From contig CBFHOS010000008.1 of NCBI GenBank assembly GCA_965657645.1, forward strand, positions 1-64,000: a stretch of 64,000 nucleotides of DNA, given 5' to 3'. Position numbers and translations under genes: made by a program. Positions 51,238-60,522 of this stretch are shown in pieces. The notes beneath the pieces are model-generated. The model searched no databases. It saw only the letters and a program-made list of their open reading frames with translations, and was not told the DNA's origin. This DNA is from CBFHOS01 sp965657645 (GTDB lineage: Bacteria; Pseudomonadota; Alphaproteobacteria; Puniceispirillales; Puniceispirillaceae). Position 1 is the first letter of the stretch. Each line of letters begins with the position of its first letter.

Positions 51238-51690
51238 CTATGCCTTTTTCTGCCACCGGCCGTCATCATCTTGACCGAAATAGCTAGCGGAAACATCCGC
51301 CATCGCGCTGATCTGTTTCCATTGGACACGGGCTTGCTCTACCTGCGCGTCTGAGCCACCATCAAACAGGATAAAGGCACGTTCCACCGCATCCCATTTT
51401 GACGGCATAACCCCATGCGTTAGAAACAAGAACGGGGCTTTAATCGGGTTAGTATCTGGATCCGTTGAAATCCAAACTTTCGCCCGATCCGCGCCCGCAC
51501 CATCATCGATTCCATGCGGCAACCATGAATCGTCCTCATAGCTCCATAGTAAATCATCAAGCCCCGACGCGACTGGCTTTGGGCATAAGATCAAGCCCGT
51601 TTTCCCAGCCGCGAGGGTCTTTTTCAACAGCATGATGAGCGCTGTTTCCAGCGGTGATTGTGTTAGATGGTAGAAATCAATCTGCGTCAT
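51238..51690 (-). CDS. holC: DNA polymerase III chi subunit
   Basis: A 150-residue HolC protein, which links the clamp loader to SSB. Characteristic features are DFYHLTQSPLETALIMLLKKTLAAG, the LDDLLWSYEDDSWLPHG segment and the Rossmann-like end with PFLFLTHG and AFILFDGGSD. The ATG at 51690 (MTQIDFYHL) overlaps the end of pepA by 14 bp; the longer upstream frame lies inside pepA. Order pepA-holC is conserved in proteobacteria. Confidence 0.92.
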   Translation of the reverse strand: MTQIDFYHLTQSPLETALIMLLKKTLAAGKTGLILCPKPVASGLDDLLWSYEDDSWLPHGIDDGAGADRAKVWISTDPDTNPIKAPFLFLTHGVMPSKWDAVERAFILFDGGSDAQVEQARVQWKQISAMADVSASYFGQDDDGRWQKKA

Positions 51691-53164
51691 CACTAGACGA
51701 CAAGCTTGCATCGCTCCAATCATCGATAAGTCGGTTGAGCAACCGAACCCCATAGCCAGTGCCGCCCTTTGGCACAGTTGGCATCGGTTTATCGGACCAT
51801 GCCTTGCCGGCAATATCCAGATGCGCCCACGGGGTATCGGTCACAAACCGCTCTAGGAAACAGGCGGCGGTAATCGAACCACCATAAGGCCCGCCAATAT
51901 TTTTCATATCGGCAATATGCGATTTTAGCATCTTGTTATAGGTCTCGCCCATCGGCATCCGCCAAACAGGCTCGCCAGTGGCACTGCCAGCCGATGATAG
52001 CTGGCTGGACAGATCATCCGAATTAGAGAACATACCACCATATTCCTTACCCAGAGCCACCAGAATAGCACCAGTAAGGGTCGCCAAATTAACCATCGCC
52101 TTTGGTTTGAACTTGGTTTCGGTATAATGCAATGCATCAGCCAGCACGAGGCGTCCTTCGGCATCGGTATTGATCACCTCGATGGTTTTGCCGGACATCG
52201 CCGTTACCACATCACCGGGGCGCTGGGCGTTGCCATCAGGCATGTTTTCCACCAAACCGATCACACCGACGACGTTTTTCGTCAATTTACGACCAGCCAC
52301 AGCGCACATCGCGCCCGTGACCGCCGCCGCGCCGCCCATATCCCATTTCATGTCTTCCATGCCTTTAGGGGGCTTTAGCGAGATACCGCCAGTATCGAAT
52401 GTCACGCCCTTGCCAACAAGCGCAATCGGCGCTTCATCGCCGCCACCGCGCCAGTTCATAACCACCATGCGAGATTCGCGGCGACTACCCTGTCCAACAC
52501 CAAGCAATGCGCCCATGCCGAGCTTTTCCATCGCGGGTTCGTCCAGTATTTCGATCTCCAGCCCCAAATCAGCCAACGCCGCACAGCGATCAGCAAATGC
52601 CACCGGATATAGCTTGTTGGCCGGTTCAAACACCAGATCGCGGGCCATAGTGACACCGGCAACCAATGCATCGCGATCAGTCATCAGCGGATCATCATCA
52701 CCCAATGCCGCGGCTTGAACCTGAATAGTCACCGAATTCTCGGCGCTGTCGCTCTCAGTGAAATATTGCTCAAAGTGATAACCCGCTAGCTTTGCACCAA
52801 AGACAATGTCCGCCATGATCTCTGGATCAAGGTTATGTTCTGGCATAAAGGCGCGCTTTTGCACGCCGGCGCCTACGGCTTGGAAAATCTTACCACCGAT
52901 ATCCTCAGCTTTGCGGCCCGCCTTAAGGCCCTTACCGGCCTCACCTGTGCCAACAAGGATATAACAGCCCGTTTCACAGTAAATCGTCTGGATTTTTCCG
53001 GCATCACCCTTGAATTGGGCGGTCGCCATAGCGGCGATAACCGCAGCCGCGGTATCCCGCTCTAAATGCGGCAATAGCTCGGCATTAGCACCAATGAGGC
53101 AGATCGTTGCAAAATCACCCTTTGGGGCGTCATTTACGAATGAAAACTGTAATTTCGTAGCCAT
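51677..53164 (-). CDS. pepA: Leucyl aminopeptidase (M17)
   Basis: A 495-residue cytosolic two-metal aminopeptidase. The M17 metal and catalytic motifs are complete: LVGKGVTFDTGGISLKPPKGMEDMKWDMGG (shortened: VTFDTGGISLKPP, MKWDMGG), VENMPDGNAQRPGDVV and the signature NTDAEGRLVLADAL. The C-terminal AWLD-like segment reads PWAHLDIAGKAW. In some bacteria PepA also binds DNA. It is divergent from lptF across a 248-bp gap. Confidence 0.96.
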   Translation of the reverse strand: MATKLQFSFVNDAPKGDFATICLIGANAELLPHLERDTAAAVIAAMATAQFKGDAGKIQTIYCETGCYILVGTGEAGKGLKAGRKAEDIGGKIFQAVGAGVQKRAFMPEHNLDPEIMADIVFGAKLAGYHFEQYFTESDSAENSVTIQVQAAALGDDDPLMTDRDALVAGVTMARDLVFEPANKLYPVAFADRCAALADLGLEIEILDEPAMEKLGMGALLGVGQGSRRESRMVVMNWRGGGDEAPIALVGKGVTFDTGGISLKPPKGMEDMKWDMGGAAAVTGAMCAVAGRKLTKNVVGVIGLVENMPDGNAQRPGDVVTAMSGKTIEVINTDAEGRLVLADALHYTETKFKPKAMVNLATLTGAILVALGKEYGGMFSNSDDLSSQLSSAGSATGEPVWRMPMGETYNKMLKSHIADMKNIGGPYGGSITAACFLERFVTDTPWAHLDIAGKAWSDKPMPTVPKGGTGYGVRLLNRLIDDWSDASLSSSDDAD

Positions 53165-53356
53165 AGAATACCTTAAATCCTTTTAGTGGTTAGACCCTTG
53201 CTTGATAAAACAACCAGACCAATCACCTGTCAAATTGCATATCAAACCATGATCGTCTGAGTATCTCTTTGCAAAACGCTTTCGCCAACCGACAGACCGC
53301 GCCGCCTTTAGGCTAGCATAGCAAAGTAAATTTGCCGATGATTGCCCTCATTAGTT

Positions 53357-53385
53357 TTGCGTTTCACAAGACTGATGTGTTATCT
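53357..53385 (+). promoter_or_regulatory. Possible promoter of the lptFG-surA-pdxA-ksgA operon
   Basis: TTGCGT (53357-53362), 17-bp spacer, TTATCT (53380-53385), 28 bp before the lptF ATG. Found by eye in the 248-bp divergent gap to pepA; nothing else stands out there. Confidence 0.35.
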
Positions 53386-53412
53386 AACACCCTGAACTTC
53401 AATGGAACACCC

Positions 53413-54531
53413 ATGCAATTTGACCGATATATTTTCTGGCAGCTAATTCGCACGACCTTTGCGGTGACCAGCGTGCTGGTCGGCATTGTCTGGTTGTTTC
53501 AAACCATCAAGCTTTTGGAATTGGTGGTGAACAAAGGCGCTAGCATCGGTGACTTTATTTTGATGTCGGTCGCGGTAATGCCTTTATGGCTTACGATCGC
53601 CATGCCAATTGGGGCGTTTGTCGCCTTGCAATGGGTGTTTCACCGGATCATTTCCGATCGCGAATTGACCGTGATGCAGGCGGTTGGCCTAAGCCCCATG
53701 CAGATTGCCCGGGCGCCGATTTATTTTGGCACAACCATTACCTTGATGCTGATGGTGAATTCGAGCTTCATTCTGCCCAATTCCTTTGCCCTATATAAAG
53801 AAATGCAATTCCAGATCCGCAATAGCATCCCGACTATTTTGCTCCAAGATGGCGTGTTTATTGATATCGTTGACGGCATGACCATTTTGATTGGCAAACG
53901 GCCACGCAATGGCGTTGCTGAGGATGTGTTCATCCATGACGCAAGAGACGCCGACAAGGTGACCTCCGTTACTGCCAAATACGGAAAATTCATCAATGAT
54001 CGCGGCGTGCCAAAACTTATTTTGCAAAATGGTCAGCGCGCAGAACTCAGCGATGACGGATCGTCCAGTGCGTTGTTGTTGTTTGACACACATACCTTGT
54101 CGATCACCCCACGTGCATCAAAACCGGCTACCCGCTCGCCAATTGATATGAACGAAGACAATATCGTTAACCTGCTTAATCCGGACAAATCACCGGCACC
54201 GCGCTATTACCCTGAACGGCGGGCCGAGGGTCATTACCGGATCATCTCTCCCTTTTTAGGCTTGGCTTTGGTGATGATGACGCTGGCGATTACCTTGCGG
54301 GGCCAAATTAGGCGCGATCTGTGGTTGCGGCGCTCTTTTGTTAGCATTGCCGCTGGCTTGTCGCTAATCATGCTGACCGTTGTAACCAGAGGATTGATTG
54401 CTAGCCATCCTATCGCCATTCCGCTGATCTATACGATCGTGCTACTGCCCTGTATCGTTAGTCTTGTGCCGTTGCTTGGCGGGTTTGAAGCGCTATTTAT
54501 GCGGCGCGTGTCAAAGGGGTCACCTTCATGA
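53413..54531 (+). CDS. lptF: LPS export ABC transporter permease LptF
   Basis: A 372-residue inner-membrane permease of the YjgP/YjgQ family that extracts LPS for transport to the outer membrane. The N-terminal FDRYIFWQLIRTT, three helices, a periplasmic jelly-roll-like domain (about 120-270) and three C-terminal helices are visible, with SDRELTVMQAVGLSPMQIARAP as the coupling loop. The ATG at 53413 gives the standard N-terminus; a frame extending to 53332 crosses the promoter. It overlaps lptG by four bases. Confidence 0.94.
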   Translation: MQFDRYIFWQLIRTTFAVTSVLVGIVWLFQTIKLLELVVNKGASIGDFILMSVAVMPLWLTIAMPIGAFVALQWVFHRIISDRELTVMQAVGLSPMQIARAPIYFGTTITLMLMVNSSFILPNSFALYKEMQFQIRNSIPTILLQDGVFIDIVDGMTILIGKRPRNGVAEDVFIHDARDADKVTSVTAKYGKFINDRGVPKLILQNGQRAELSDDGSSSALLLFDTHTLSITPRASKPATRSPIDMNEDNIVNLLNPDKSPAPRYYPERRAEGHYRIISPFLGLALVMMTLAITLRGQIRRDLWLRRSFVSIAAGLSLIMLTVVTRGLIASHPIAIPLIYTIVLLPCIVSLVPLLGGFEALFMRRVSKGSPS

Positions 54532-55634
54532 CCAGCCTGTTCGTCTTCGGCACATTGTTTCGGTATTTTGCATTGCGCTATCTTGCATGGGTTGCGCTGT
54601 GCGTCTTGGGCCTCGCTGGCATCGTTTCGATCATTCAAACGGTAGAGCTAATTCGCCGCGTTAGCGTTCTGGCGCGTGACAATGTTGAAATGAATTTCAT
54701 TGCGATGGCATTTTTGAATATGCCGTCGGTGATTGAGCTCATCCTACCGTTCGGCCTGCTTGCTGGCTCGATGCTGTGCTTTAACGCTTGGAACAAATCC
54801 AACGAATTCACCGTTACCAGAGGCCTTGGACATTCTATCTGGACATCGCTAAGCCCGGTGGTCATCTCCGCTCTGGCGGTAGGTATTGGCTTTATTGCGA
54901 TCATCAATCCGATTGGTTCGGTTACTTCACAGCGATATGAAAACCAAATGGATGCGGTTTTTGGCGGTAATCAACAAAACTTGACGGTAAATGCCGATGG
55001 CGTTTGGCTTAAGGATATTCAGCAAGACCGCCGGTTTATCATCCATGGCGACCAATTGAATGTCGAAACCTCGAGTATCATGGCCCCAATCATCTACAGC
55101 TTCTCAAATGATGAGGGTCTGGAATGGCGGATGCGCGGTATTAGCATGCGGCTGACCCAAAGCGGTTGGATCGTTGAAGACGCCGTACAATGGAGCAATG
55201 ACGGTCTTCGAAAAGAGCGCGGCGATATCATGCTTGCGACGCAGATGACATCGCTCAACCTGATGCGCTCTAGTGCCCCGCCGCACACTATTCCAGTATT
55301 TTCCCTGCCGCAGTTTATTGGCGTTCTGGAACAGGCAGGCTTGCCGAGTGTCGAGCACCGGATTTATCTTCACCAACTATTGGCCCTACCCTTGTTGATG
55401 ATTGGAATTTCCATGCTGGGTGCGCGGTTCACCCTTAGAAACGTGATGCGTGGACGGCCTATGCAGCTATTCACGCGCGGCGTTGTTATCGCTGTTACAA
55501 TCTTTTTCTTTAGTTACTTTATGAAGATCATGGGCACGTCATTACGCGTCCCAGCAACAGTAGCCGGATGGGCGCCTGCTGTGATAGTATTCCTAGCCGG
55601 AGCCGCCTTTATAGCGCGCCTCGACGAATCTTGA
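54528..55634 (+). CDS. lptG: LPS export ABC transporter permease LptG
   Basis: A 368-residue partner of LptF, with the same layout: TLFRYFALRYLAW N-terminus, LLAGSMLCFNAWNKSNEFTVTRGLG coupling region, periplasmic domain with GVWLKDIQQDRRFIIHG, and C-terminal helices including LLALPLLMIGISMLGARFTL. ATGA overlap with lptF. The next gene is surA after 11 bp; the lptD gene that usually lies between is not present. Confidence 0.94.
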   Translation: MTSLFVFGTLFRYFALRYLAWVALCVLGLAGIVSIIQTVELIRRVSVLARDNVEMNFIAMAFLNMPSVIELILPFGLLAGSMLCFNAWNKSNEFTVTRGLGHSIWTSLSPVVISALAVGIGFIAIINPIGSVTSQRYENQMDAVFGGNQQNLTVNADGVWLKDIQQDRRFIIHGDQLNVETSSIMAPIIYSFSNDEGLEWRMRGISMRLTQSGWIVEDAVQWSNDGLRKERGDIMLATQMTSLNLMRSSAPPHTIPVFSLPQFIGVLEQAGLPSVEHRIYLHQLLALPLLMIGISMLGARFTLRNVMRGRPMQLFTRGVVIAVTIFFFSYFMKIMGTSLRVPATVAGWAPAVIVFLAGAAFIARLDES

Positions 55635-55645
55635 GAGAAAACAAA

Positions 55646-56902
55646 ATGCGTATGCCATCCATCTTGATTACCCTAGTGACAAGCCTGTTTTTGTCGATAG
55701 GTGCCAGCCATGCCGCGGTGAATATTGTGGCCACGGTTAATGGCGAACCGATCACAAATTACGACCTCACCCAGAGGGCCAAATTCATCCAGTTGGCAAC
55801 AAATCTAGATGCGTCGGAGGAAAACCAACAACGCCTCCTTGATGACGCCATACAAATGCTGATCGATGACAAACTCAAGATCCAAGCCGCCAAGAGTCTG
55901 CGTACCGACATTGAGAGTGTTGCGCTACCGATGGCGAAAGAGCTAATTGACAATTCCTATGGCAAGGATGGGATGAGTGGTAGCAAGATGTTGCGCACTC
56001 GCGGCCTCGACCCAGCCACAGTCCAATCAAAATATCTCGCTGACCTCGCATGGTCGGACTATCTACGCACGAAATATCAGGACAAATTCGGCGCTATTGA
56101 AGGCAAAATTGATGATGAACTGGATCGGCTTGTTGCCAATGCCAGCCAGCCTCAATTGCGGTTGAGCGAGATCGTTCTGTCACCAGGCCCGACACGGTCT
56201 TACAAACAAACGCTAGACCTTGCTGGACAGATGGTTGACGCGATCCGCAAGGGTGCTGATTTTGCCGCTGTTGCTGAGCAATATTCCGCCGCTGGAACTG
56301 GTCAAAAAGGCGGACGTATTGGCTGGGTGGTAACGAACCGTCTCCCCACCGAATTTCGTGACATCTTAACAGCAACCAAAAATGGCGCCATCACCAACCC
56401 GATTGAGCTTGATGGCGCAGTCTATATTTTCAAACGCGAGGGCAATCGTGAAAAGGGCCTCGCAGACGCCTCACAGGCGCGCTTTTGGCTAGCCCGCGCA
56501 ATATTGGGCGTTCCCGCAGACGCAACCAACCCAGACCGCCTAGAAGCGGCCGCACGGATTGAACGCGATAGCAACGAACTGGACAATTGCGAAGACCTTG
56601 TTGCCCTGCATAATACTTACGGAACAGGCGCTGTTTCGAAATTGAACGAAATGCTATTCGCCGATTTAGCACCGCAGATGCAAAATCTGGTTTCGTCACT
56701 TGAAAACGGCGTTGCTAGCGAGCCGTTGGCATTTGCCGAGGGTGTTGCGGTGTTCATGGTGTGCAAACGCGAGGCCCCAAAGATTGATTTGCCAAGCCGT
56801 GAAGAGGTTCAGCGTTTCCTTATGGACAAACTCTTTGGTTCGATCAGCGAGCGTAATCTTATCCGTTTACGGCGTTCTGCTGTAATCGATATTAGAGGGT
56901 AG
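55646..56902 (+). CDS. surA: SurA-like periplasmic peptidyl-prolyl isomerase/chaperone
   Basis: A 418-residue outer-membrane-protein chaperone. A signal peptide (MRMPSILITLVTSLFLSIGASHA) is followed by the SurA N-domain (IVATVNGEPITNYDLTQRAKF in part, MLIDDKLKIQAAK), then one parvulin domain (LRLSEIVLSPG..., GADFAAVAEQYSAAGTGQKGGRIGWV) and a C-terminal region with a less typical second half and two Cys (DNCEDL, MVCKRE). The ATG at 55646 follows TTGAGAG. It lies between lptG and pdxA as part of the envelope operon. Confidence 0.92.
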   Translation: MRMPSILITLVTSLFLSIGASHAAVNIVATVNGEPITNYDLTQRAKFIQLATNLDASEENQQRLLDDAIQMLIDDKLKIQAAKSLRTDIESVALPMAKELIDNSYGKDGMSGSKMLRTRGLDPATVQSKYLADLAWSDYLRTKYQDKFGAIEGKIDDELDRLVANASQPQLRLSEIVLSPGPTRSYKQTLDLAGQMVDAIRKGADFAAVAEQYSAAGTGQKGGRIGWVVTNRLPTEFRDILTATKNGAITNPIELDGAVYIFKREGNREKGLADASQARFWLARAILGVPADATNPDRLEAAARIERDSNELDNCEDLVALHNTYGTGAVSKLNEMLFADLAPQMQNLVSSLENGVASEPLAFAEGVAVFMVCKREAPKIDLPSREEVQRFLMDKLFGSISERNLIRLRRSAVIDIRG

Positions 56903-56906
56903 AATA

Positions 56907-57917
56907 GTGACAATCACTGGGGTAAAGCCGGGCCAAGATGCGCCCATTATCCTTACCCCCGGCGATCCCGCTGGCATTGGCGGTGAACTTACCATTCGCG
57001 CGCACAAGGCCGGTATTGGCGGTTTTTTCACCATAAATGACCCCACCTATTTGGCCGCTACTGCCCGCCAAATGGAATGTGACATCGATATTCGTGAAAT
57101 TGCTTCGCCAGCCGATTACAACCCGGATGACACCGCCCTACAGGTACTTTCAACCACATGGGCAGAACAACCGGTTGCTGGCGAGCCGAACATTGCCAAT
57201 GCACCGCAGATCATTGATGCCATTGCGCGTGGGGCTGGCTGGGCACAAAGCGGTGAATGCGCCGCCATGGTTACCAACCCGATTGCCAAGGCGCCTTTAT
57301 TGGAGGCCGGTTTTAGCCATCCCGGTCACACCGAATTTCTCGGCAGCCTAGCACCGCCCCGCAAAGGCGCACCGATGATGATGCTCGCCGCCGATGATTT
57401 TCGGGTTGTGCCAATCACCGTGCATATTCCCCTTAGCGCCGTGGCACCCCGGTTAACCAGCGAGATGATCGTCGATGCGGGCCGGTTGCTGGCCCAGAGC
57501 CTCAGCCAGTTTTTTGACATTGCCGCGCCGCGCATTGCTGTATGCGGGCTAAACCCCCATGCCGGTGAACAAGGCCGGATGGGTCATGAGGATGACGCCA
57601 TTATCGCCCCTGCCATTGCCCAGCTACAGGGCGAAAAGATCAATGCCTTTGGCCCTCTTCCCGCCGATACTTTGTTCCATAGCGAGGCCCGTAAAACCTA
57701 TGATGCGGTTCTTGGCATGTATCATGACCAAGTTCTAATCCCGCTTAAAACAGTCGATTTTTTTGGGGGCGTGAACGTAACTCTTGGGCTCGACTTTATC
57801 CGCACCTCGCCTGATCATGGCACTGGCTTTGACATAGCTGGCAAAGGCATTGCCCGCCCCGACAGCGTCATAGCCGCATTGAAAATGGCTAGTCGAATGG
57901 CCCGAAAGAAGATTTAG
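56907..57917 (+). CDS. pdxA: 4-hydroxythreonine-4-phosphate dehydrogenase
   Basis: Pyridoxal-phosphate synthesis through the DXP-dependent route. 336 residues with LTPGDPAGIGGEL, MVTNPIAKAPLLEAGFSHPGHTEFL, ITVHIPLSAV, CGLNPHAGEQGRMGHEDD, DAVLGMYHDQVLIPLK and TLGLDFIRTSPDHGTGFDIAGKG, which carry the metal-binding His residues. Start is GTG at 56907, four bases after the surA stop. Four bases then separate it from ksgA. Confidence 0.95.
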   Translation: MTITGVKPGQDAPIILTPGDPAGIGGELTIRAHKAGIGGFFTINDPTYLAATARQMECDIDIREIASPADYNPDDTALQVLSTTWAEQPVAGEPNIANAPQIIDAIARGAGWAQSGECAAMVTNPIAKAPLLEAGFSHPGHTEFLGSLAPPRKGAPMMMLAADDFRVVPITVHIPLSAVAPRLTSEMIVDAGRLLAQSLSQFFDIAAPRIAVCGLNPHAGEQGRMGHEDDAIIAPAIAQLQGEKINAFGPLPADTLFHSEARKTYDAVLGMYHDQVLIPLKTVDFFGGVNVTLGLDFIRTSPDHGTGFDIAGKGIARPDSVIAALKMASRMARKKI

Positions 57918-57921
57918 CACA

Positions 57922-58791
57922 ATGACCGTCCCTACCCCCGACGATTTTGCCGATAGCAATGCCAAAATCGACGCCTTGATGCCGTTGCGCACTCTTGTCG
58001 ATAATATGGATATGCGGGCGCGTAAATCGCTTGGCCAGAACTTTCTATTCGATCTCAATCTAACCCGCCGCATTGCCAGATCCGCCAGCCCACTGCGCGG
58101 CACCACCATTGAAATTGGCCCCGGCCCTGGTGGTTTGACCAGAGCGCTGTTGCTAGAAAATGCGAACCATGTCATCGCCATCGATAAGGACCGAAGGGTT
58201 GAGGATGTCCTAAGGTCCCTAAGCCAAGCCGCTGGTCCACGCCTTGCTTTTCTAGAGGCGGATGCGATGAAGTGCCCGATTTGGGAAATGGGTGACGTAC
58301 CGCGGCGTATTGTGGCCAATTTGCCCTATAATATTGCCACTACATTGCTGATCAAATGGCTGGCCCATGCCAACGCATTTGAATCAATGACACTGATGTT
58401 TCAACGTGAAGTCGCGTTGCGGATTGCGGCGAAACCCGGTGATAGTGGTTATGGTCGCCTTAGCGTTCTTACCGGTTGGTTGGCAGATGCCGAAATTCTG
58501 TTTGATGTCCCAGCAAGCGCCTTTGTGCCAGCACCAAAAATCACATCATCCATTGTCCAGATCATCCCGCTAGCCACGCCACGATTTGATTGCAGTCAGC
58601 AAGCCCTAGAAGACATCACCCGCATTGCCTTTGGCCAACGCCGCAAGATGCTACGCGCGTCCTTAAAGAAAATTGGTGGTGAAGATCTGCTTAATGAGGC
58701 TGAAATTGACCCACAGGCGCGGCCTCAGGAGATTGACATAGAGGCATTTTGCCGATTGGCACGGCTCTATGAATCAGGCAAATTCAAATAA
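57922..58791 (+). CDS. ksgA: 16S rRNA dimethyladenosine transferase
   Basis: Methylates the two adjacent adenines of the 16S 3'-terminal hairpin. 289 residues; a 30-residue N-terminal extension precedes RARKSLGQNFLFD. The SAM motif TIEIGPGPGGLTRALL, IAIDKDRR, the catalytic NLPYNIAT and FVPAPKITSSIV are seen, then FGQRRKMLRASLK. Typical last gene of the lptFG-surA-pdxA-ksgA group; it is convergent with gmk with 16 bp between. Confidence 0.96.
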   Translation: MTVPTPDDFADSNAKIDALMPLRTLVDNMDMRARKSLGQNFLFDLNLTRRIARSASPLRGTTIEIGPGPGGLTRALLLENANHVIAIDKDRRVEDVLRSLSQAAGPRLAFLEADAMKCPIWEMGDVPRRIVANLPYNIATTLLIKWLAHANAFESMTLMFQREVALRIAAKPGDSGYGRLSVLTGWLADAEILFDVPASAFVPAPKITSSIVQIIPLATPRFDCSQQALEDITRIAFGQRRKMLRASLKKIGGEDLLNEAEIDPQARPQEIDIEAFCRLARLYESGKFK

Positions 58792-58807
58792 ATGAATTTT
58801 CGTAAAA

Positions 58808-59464
58808 TTACATGCCGTTACGCAGATTTTTAACGAAATTAGTAAGGCCAACTTGACGGTCACGGCGTAGGCGCTCAGCCTGTAATATCGCCTTCACCGC
58901 CTGCACCGACACATCCAAATCCTCATTCACCACAATATAATCATATTCGCGGTAATGGCTGATCTCATCTGATGCTTTTGCCATGCGGCTAGCGACAACT
59001 TCGGCGGTGTCTTGGGCCCGGCTCAATAGGCGTTTTTCAAGATCCCGCGTAGATGGTGGCAGGATAAACACAGAAACCAGATCCTCGCGGCTTGCATCGG
59101 CAACCTGCTGAGTGCCTTGCCAATCAATATCGAACAGCACATCGCGGCCATTCTCCAAGACATTCATTACCGGCGCGCTAGGGGTGCCGTAATAATTGTC
59201 AAACACCTTGGCATATTCAAGAAATTCGCGGTTATTGATCATCAGATGAAAGGTGTTGTTATCAACAAAATGATAATCTTTGCCCTCAACCTCACCCGGT
59301 CGCCGCGTTCTGGTGGTTGCGGAAATAGACAGCTCTATATTGTCATCCTCGGCCAAAAGACGGCGCGAGATTGAGGTCTTGCCGGCGCCTGAGGGAGACG
59401 ACAATACCAACATCAATCCTCTACGCCCAACTTGCTGATTTGTAACCATTTTACTTGATGTCAT
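58808..59464 (-). CDS. gmk: Guanylate kinase
   Basis: Phosphorylates GMP to GDP. 218 residues with the P-loop LSSPSGAGKTSISR, SISATTRTRRPGEVEGKDYHFV, EYAKVFDNYYGTP, DVLFDIDWQGTQQV and IFILPPS-like VFILPPSTRDLEKRL. Three in-frame ATGs lie at the start; 59464 is preferred because AAAGAAG precedes it. It follows mltG by about 65 bp in the same direction, possibly one transcript. Confidence 0.95.
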   Translation of the reverse strand: MTSSKMVTNQQVGRRGLMLVLSSPSGAGKTSISRRLLAEDDNIELSISATTRTRRPGEVEGKDYHFVDNNTFHLMINNREFLEYAKVFDNYYGTPSAPVMNVLENGRDVLFDIDWQGTQQVADASREDLVSVFILPPSTRDLEKRLLSRAQDTAEVVASRMAKASDEISHYREYDYIVVNEDLDVSVQAVKAILQAERLRRDRQVGLTNFVKNLRNGM

Positions 59465-59529
59465 TTGGCTTCTTTCATCCATCATTAAGTCATTTTACAA
59501 GCAAATTGCCCCACAATATCCCTGTATTG

Positions 59530-60522
59530 TTATTGTGCTTTTGCTGCCCTTTGTATCTGGCGGAATTGTCTTACATTACGGTTGTGCTCGTCCAGTGTTT
59601 TGGCAAATAACAATCCACCTTTTCCATCTGATACGAAATACAAATATTTTGTCTCTGCCGGATTTAACGTCGCCTCAATCGCATCCTCTCCCGGATTACA
59701 GATCGCCGTTTTAGGTAGGCCCTTGATTGTATAAGTGTTCCACGGGGTTTTGCGTTTCAGGTCGGATTTTGTGATTGTGCGCTCTGGATTATCGTCAATG
59801 CCATAAAGAACTGTCGGATCAGATTGCAGGCGCATGCCGCGGTTTAACCGGTTCATAAAGACCCCCGCAACAAGCCGTCTTTCAGCCGGATCACGCGATT
59901 CCTTTTCGACAATAGAGGCAAGAATAACGGCCTCTTCACGGGTTTTTATTGGGATATCCTTATCCCGATTCTGCCATGCTTCGATCAACAGCATGGCATG
60001 TTTTTCCTGCATGCGCTCCAGCAAGGCCAACCGCGATGTCCCATGCGTAAAGAAATAGGTTTCAGGCAGGATACTACCCTCATCAACAGCTATATCAATT
60101 TCACCCTCTAGATGCGGGGCCGCGGCGATCACCTCTAGAATTTGTGATGAACGGAGCCCTTCAACCACGGTAATGCGCCGTTGGTAGCTGACACCGGCAT
60201 CAATGATTTGCATGGTTTCGGCGAGGCTAGCACCGGCTGGAATACTATATTCTCCGGCCTTTGGCAGGAAATCACGGCCAAGCCATATCCGCGCGGCATC
60301 ATAGGCATAGAGCTCGTCAATCACCCCAGCGCGTTTTAACGTCCAGCGAATACTGGCATGGCCATCGCCGGGGTTTATGATTACAAAGACTTGGTCTTGA
60401 TGGGGACCGGGCGCATTAAAGATTTGCCGCTCCCACGCCCAAAAGACGCCGGCACTAGCCCCAACAAGGATGATAATAAGGGCAAGCGCCCGGATCAGAT
60501 GCCGGACCGCATGCCGCAGCAT
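59530..60522 (-). CDS. mltG: Endolytic murein transglycosylase MltG
   Basis: A 330-residue inner-membrane YceG-like lytic transglycosylase that cuts nascent glycan strands. One N-terminal helix (about 9-28), a LysM-like segment, then the catalytic domain with ITVVEGLRSSQILEVI, GSILPETYFFTHG, the catalytic Glu in ILASIVEKES (about 206), GVFMNRLNRGMRLQSDPTV, TPWNTYTIKGLPKTAICNPGEDAI and FVSDGKGG. Its ATG overlaps the fabF stop by one base; fabF-mltG is a conserved alphaproteobacterial pair. Confidence 0.94.
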   Translation of the reverse strand: MLRHAVRHLIRALALIIILVGASAGVFWAWERQIFNAPGPHQDQVFVIINPGDGHASIRWTLKRAGVIDELYAYDAARIWLGRDFLPKAGEYSIPAGASLAETMQIIDAGVSYQRRITVVEGLRSSQILEVIAAAPHLEGEIDIAVDEGSILPETYFFTHGTSRLALLERMQEKHAMLLIEAWQNRDKDIPIKTREEAVILASIVEKESRDPAERRLVAGVFMNRLNRGMRLQSDPTVLYGIDDNPERTITKSDLKRKTPWNTYTIKGLPKTAICNPGEDAIEATLNPAETKYLYFVSDGKGGLLFAKTLDEHNRNVRQFRQIQRAAKAQ

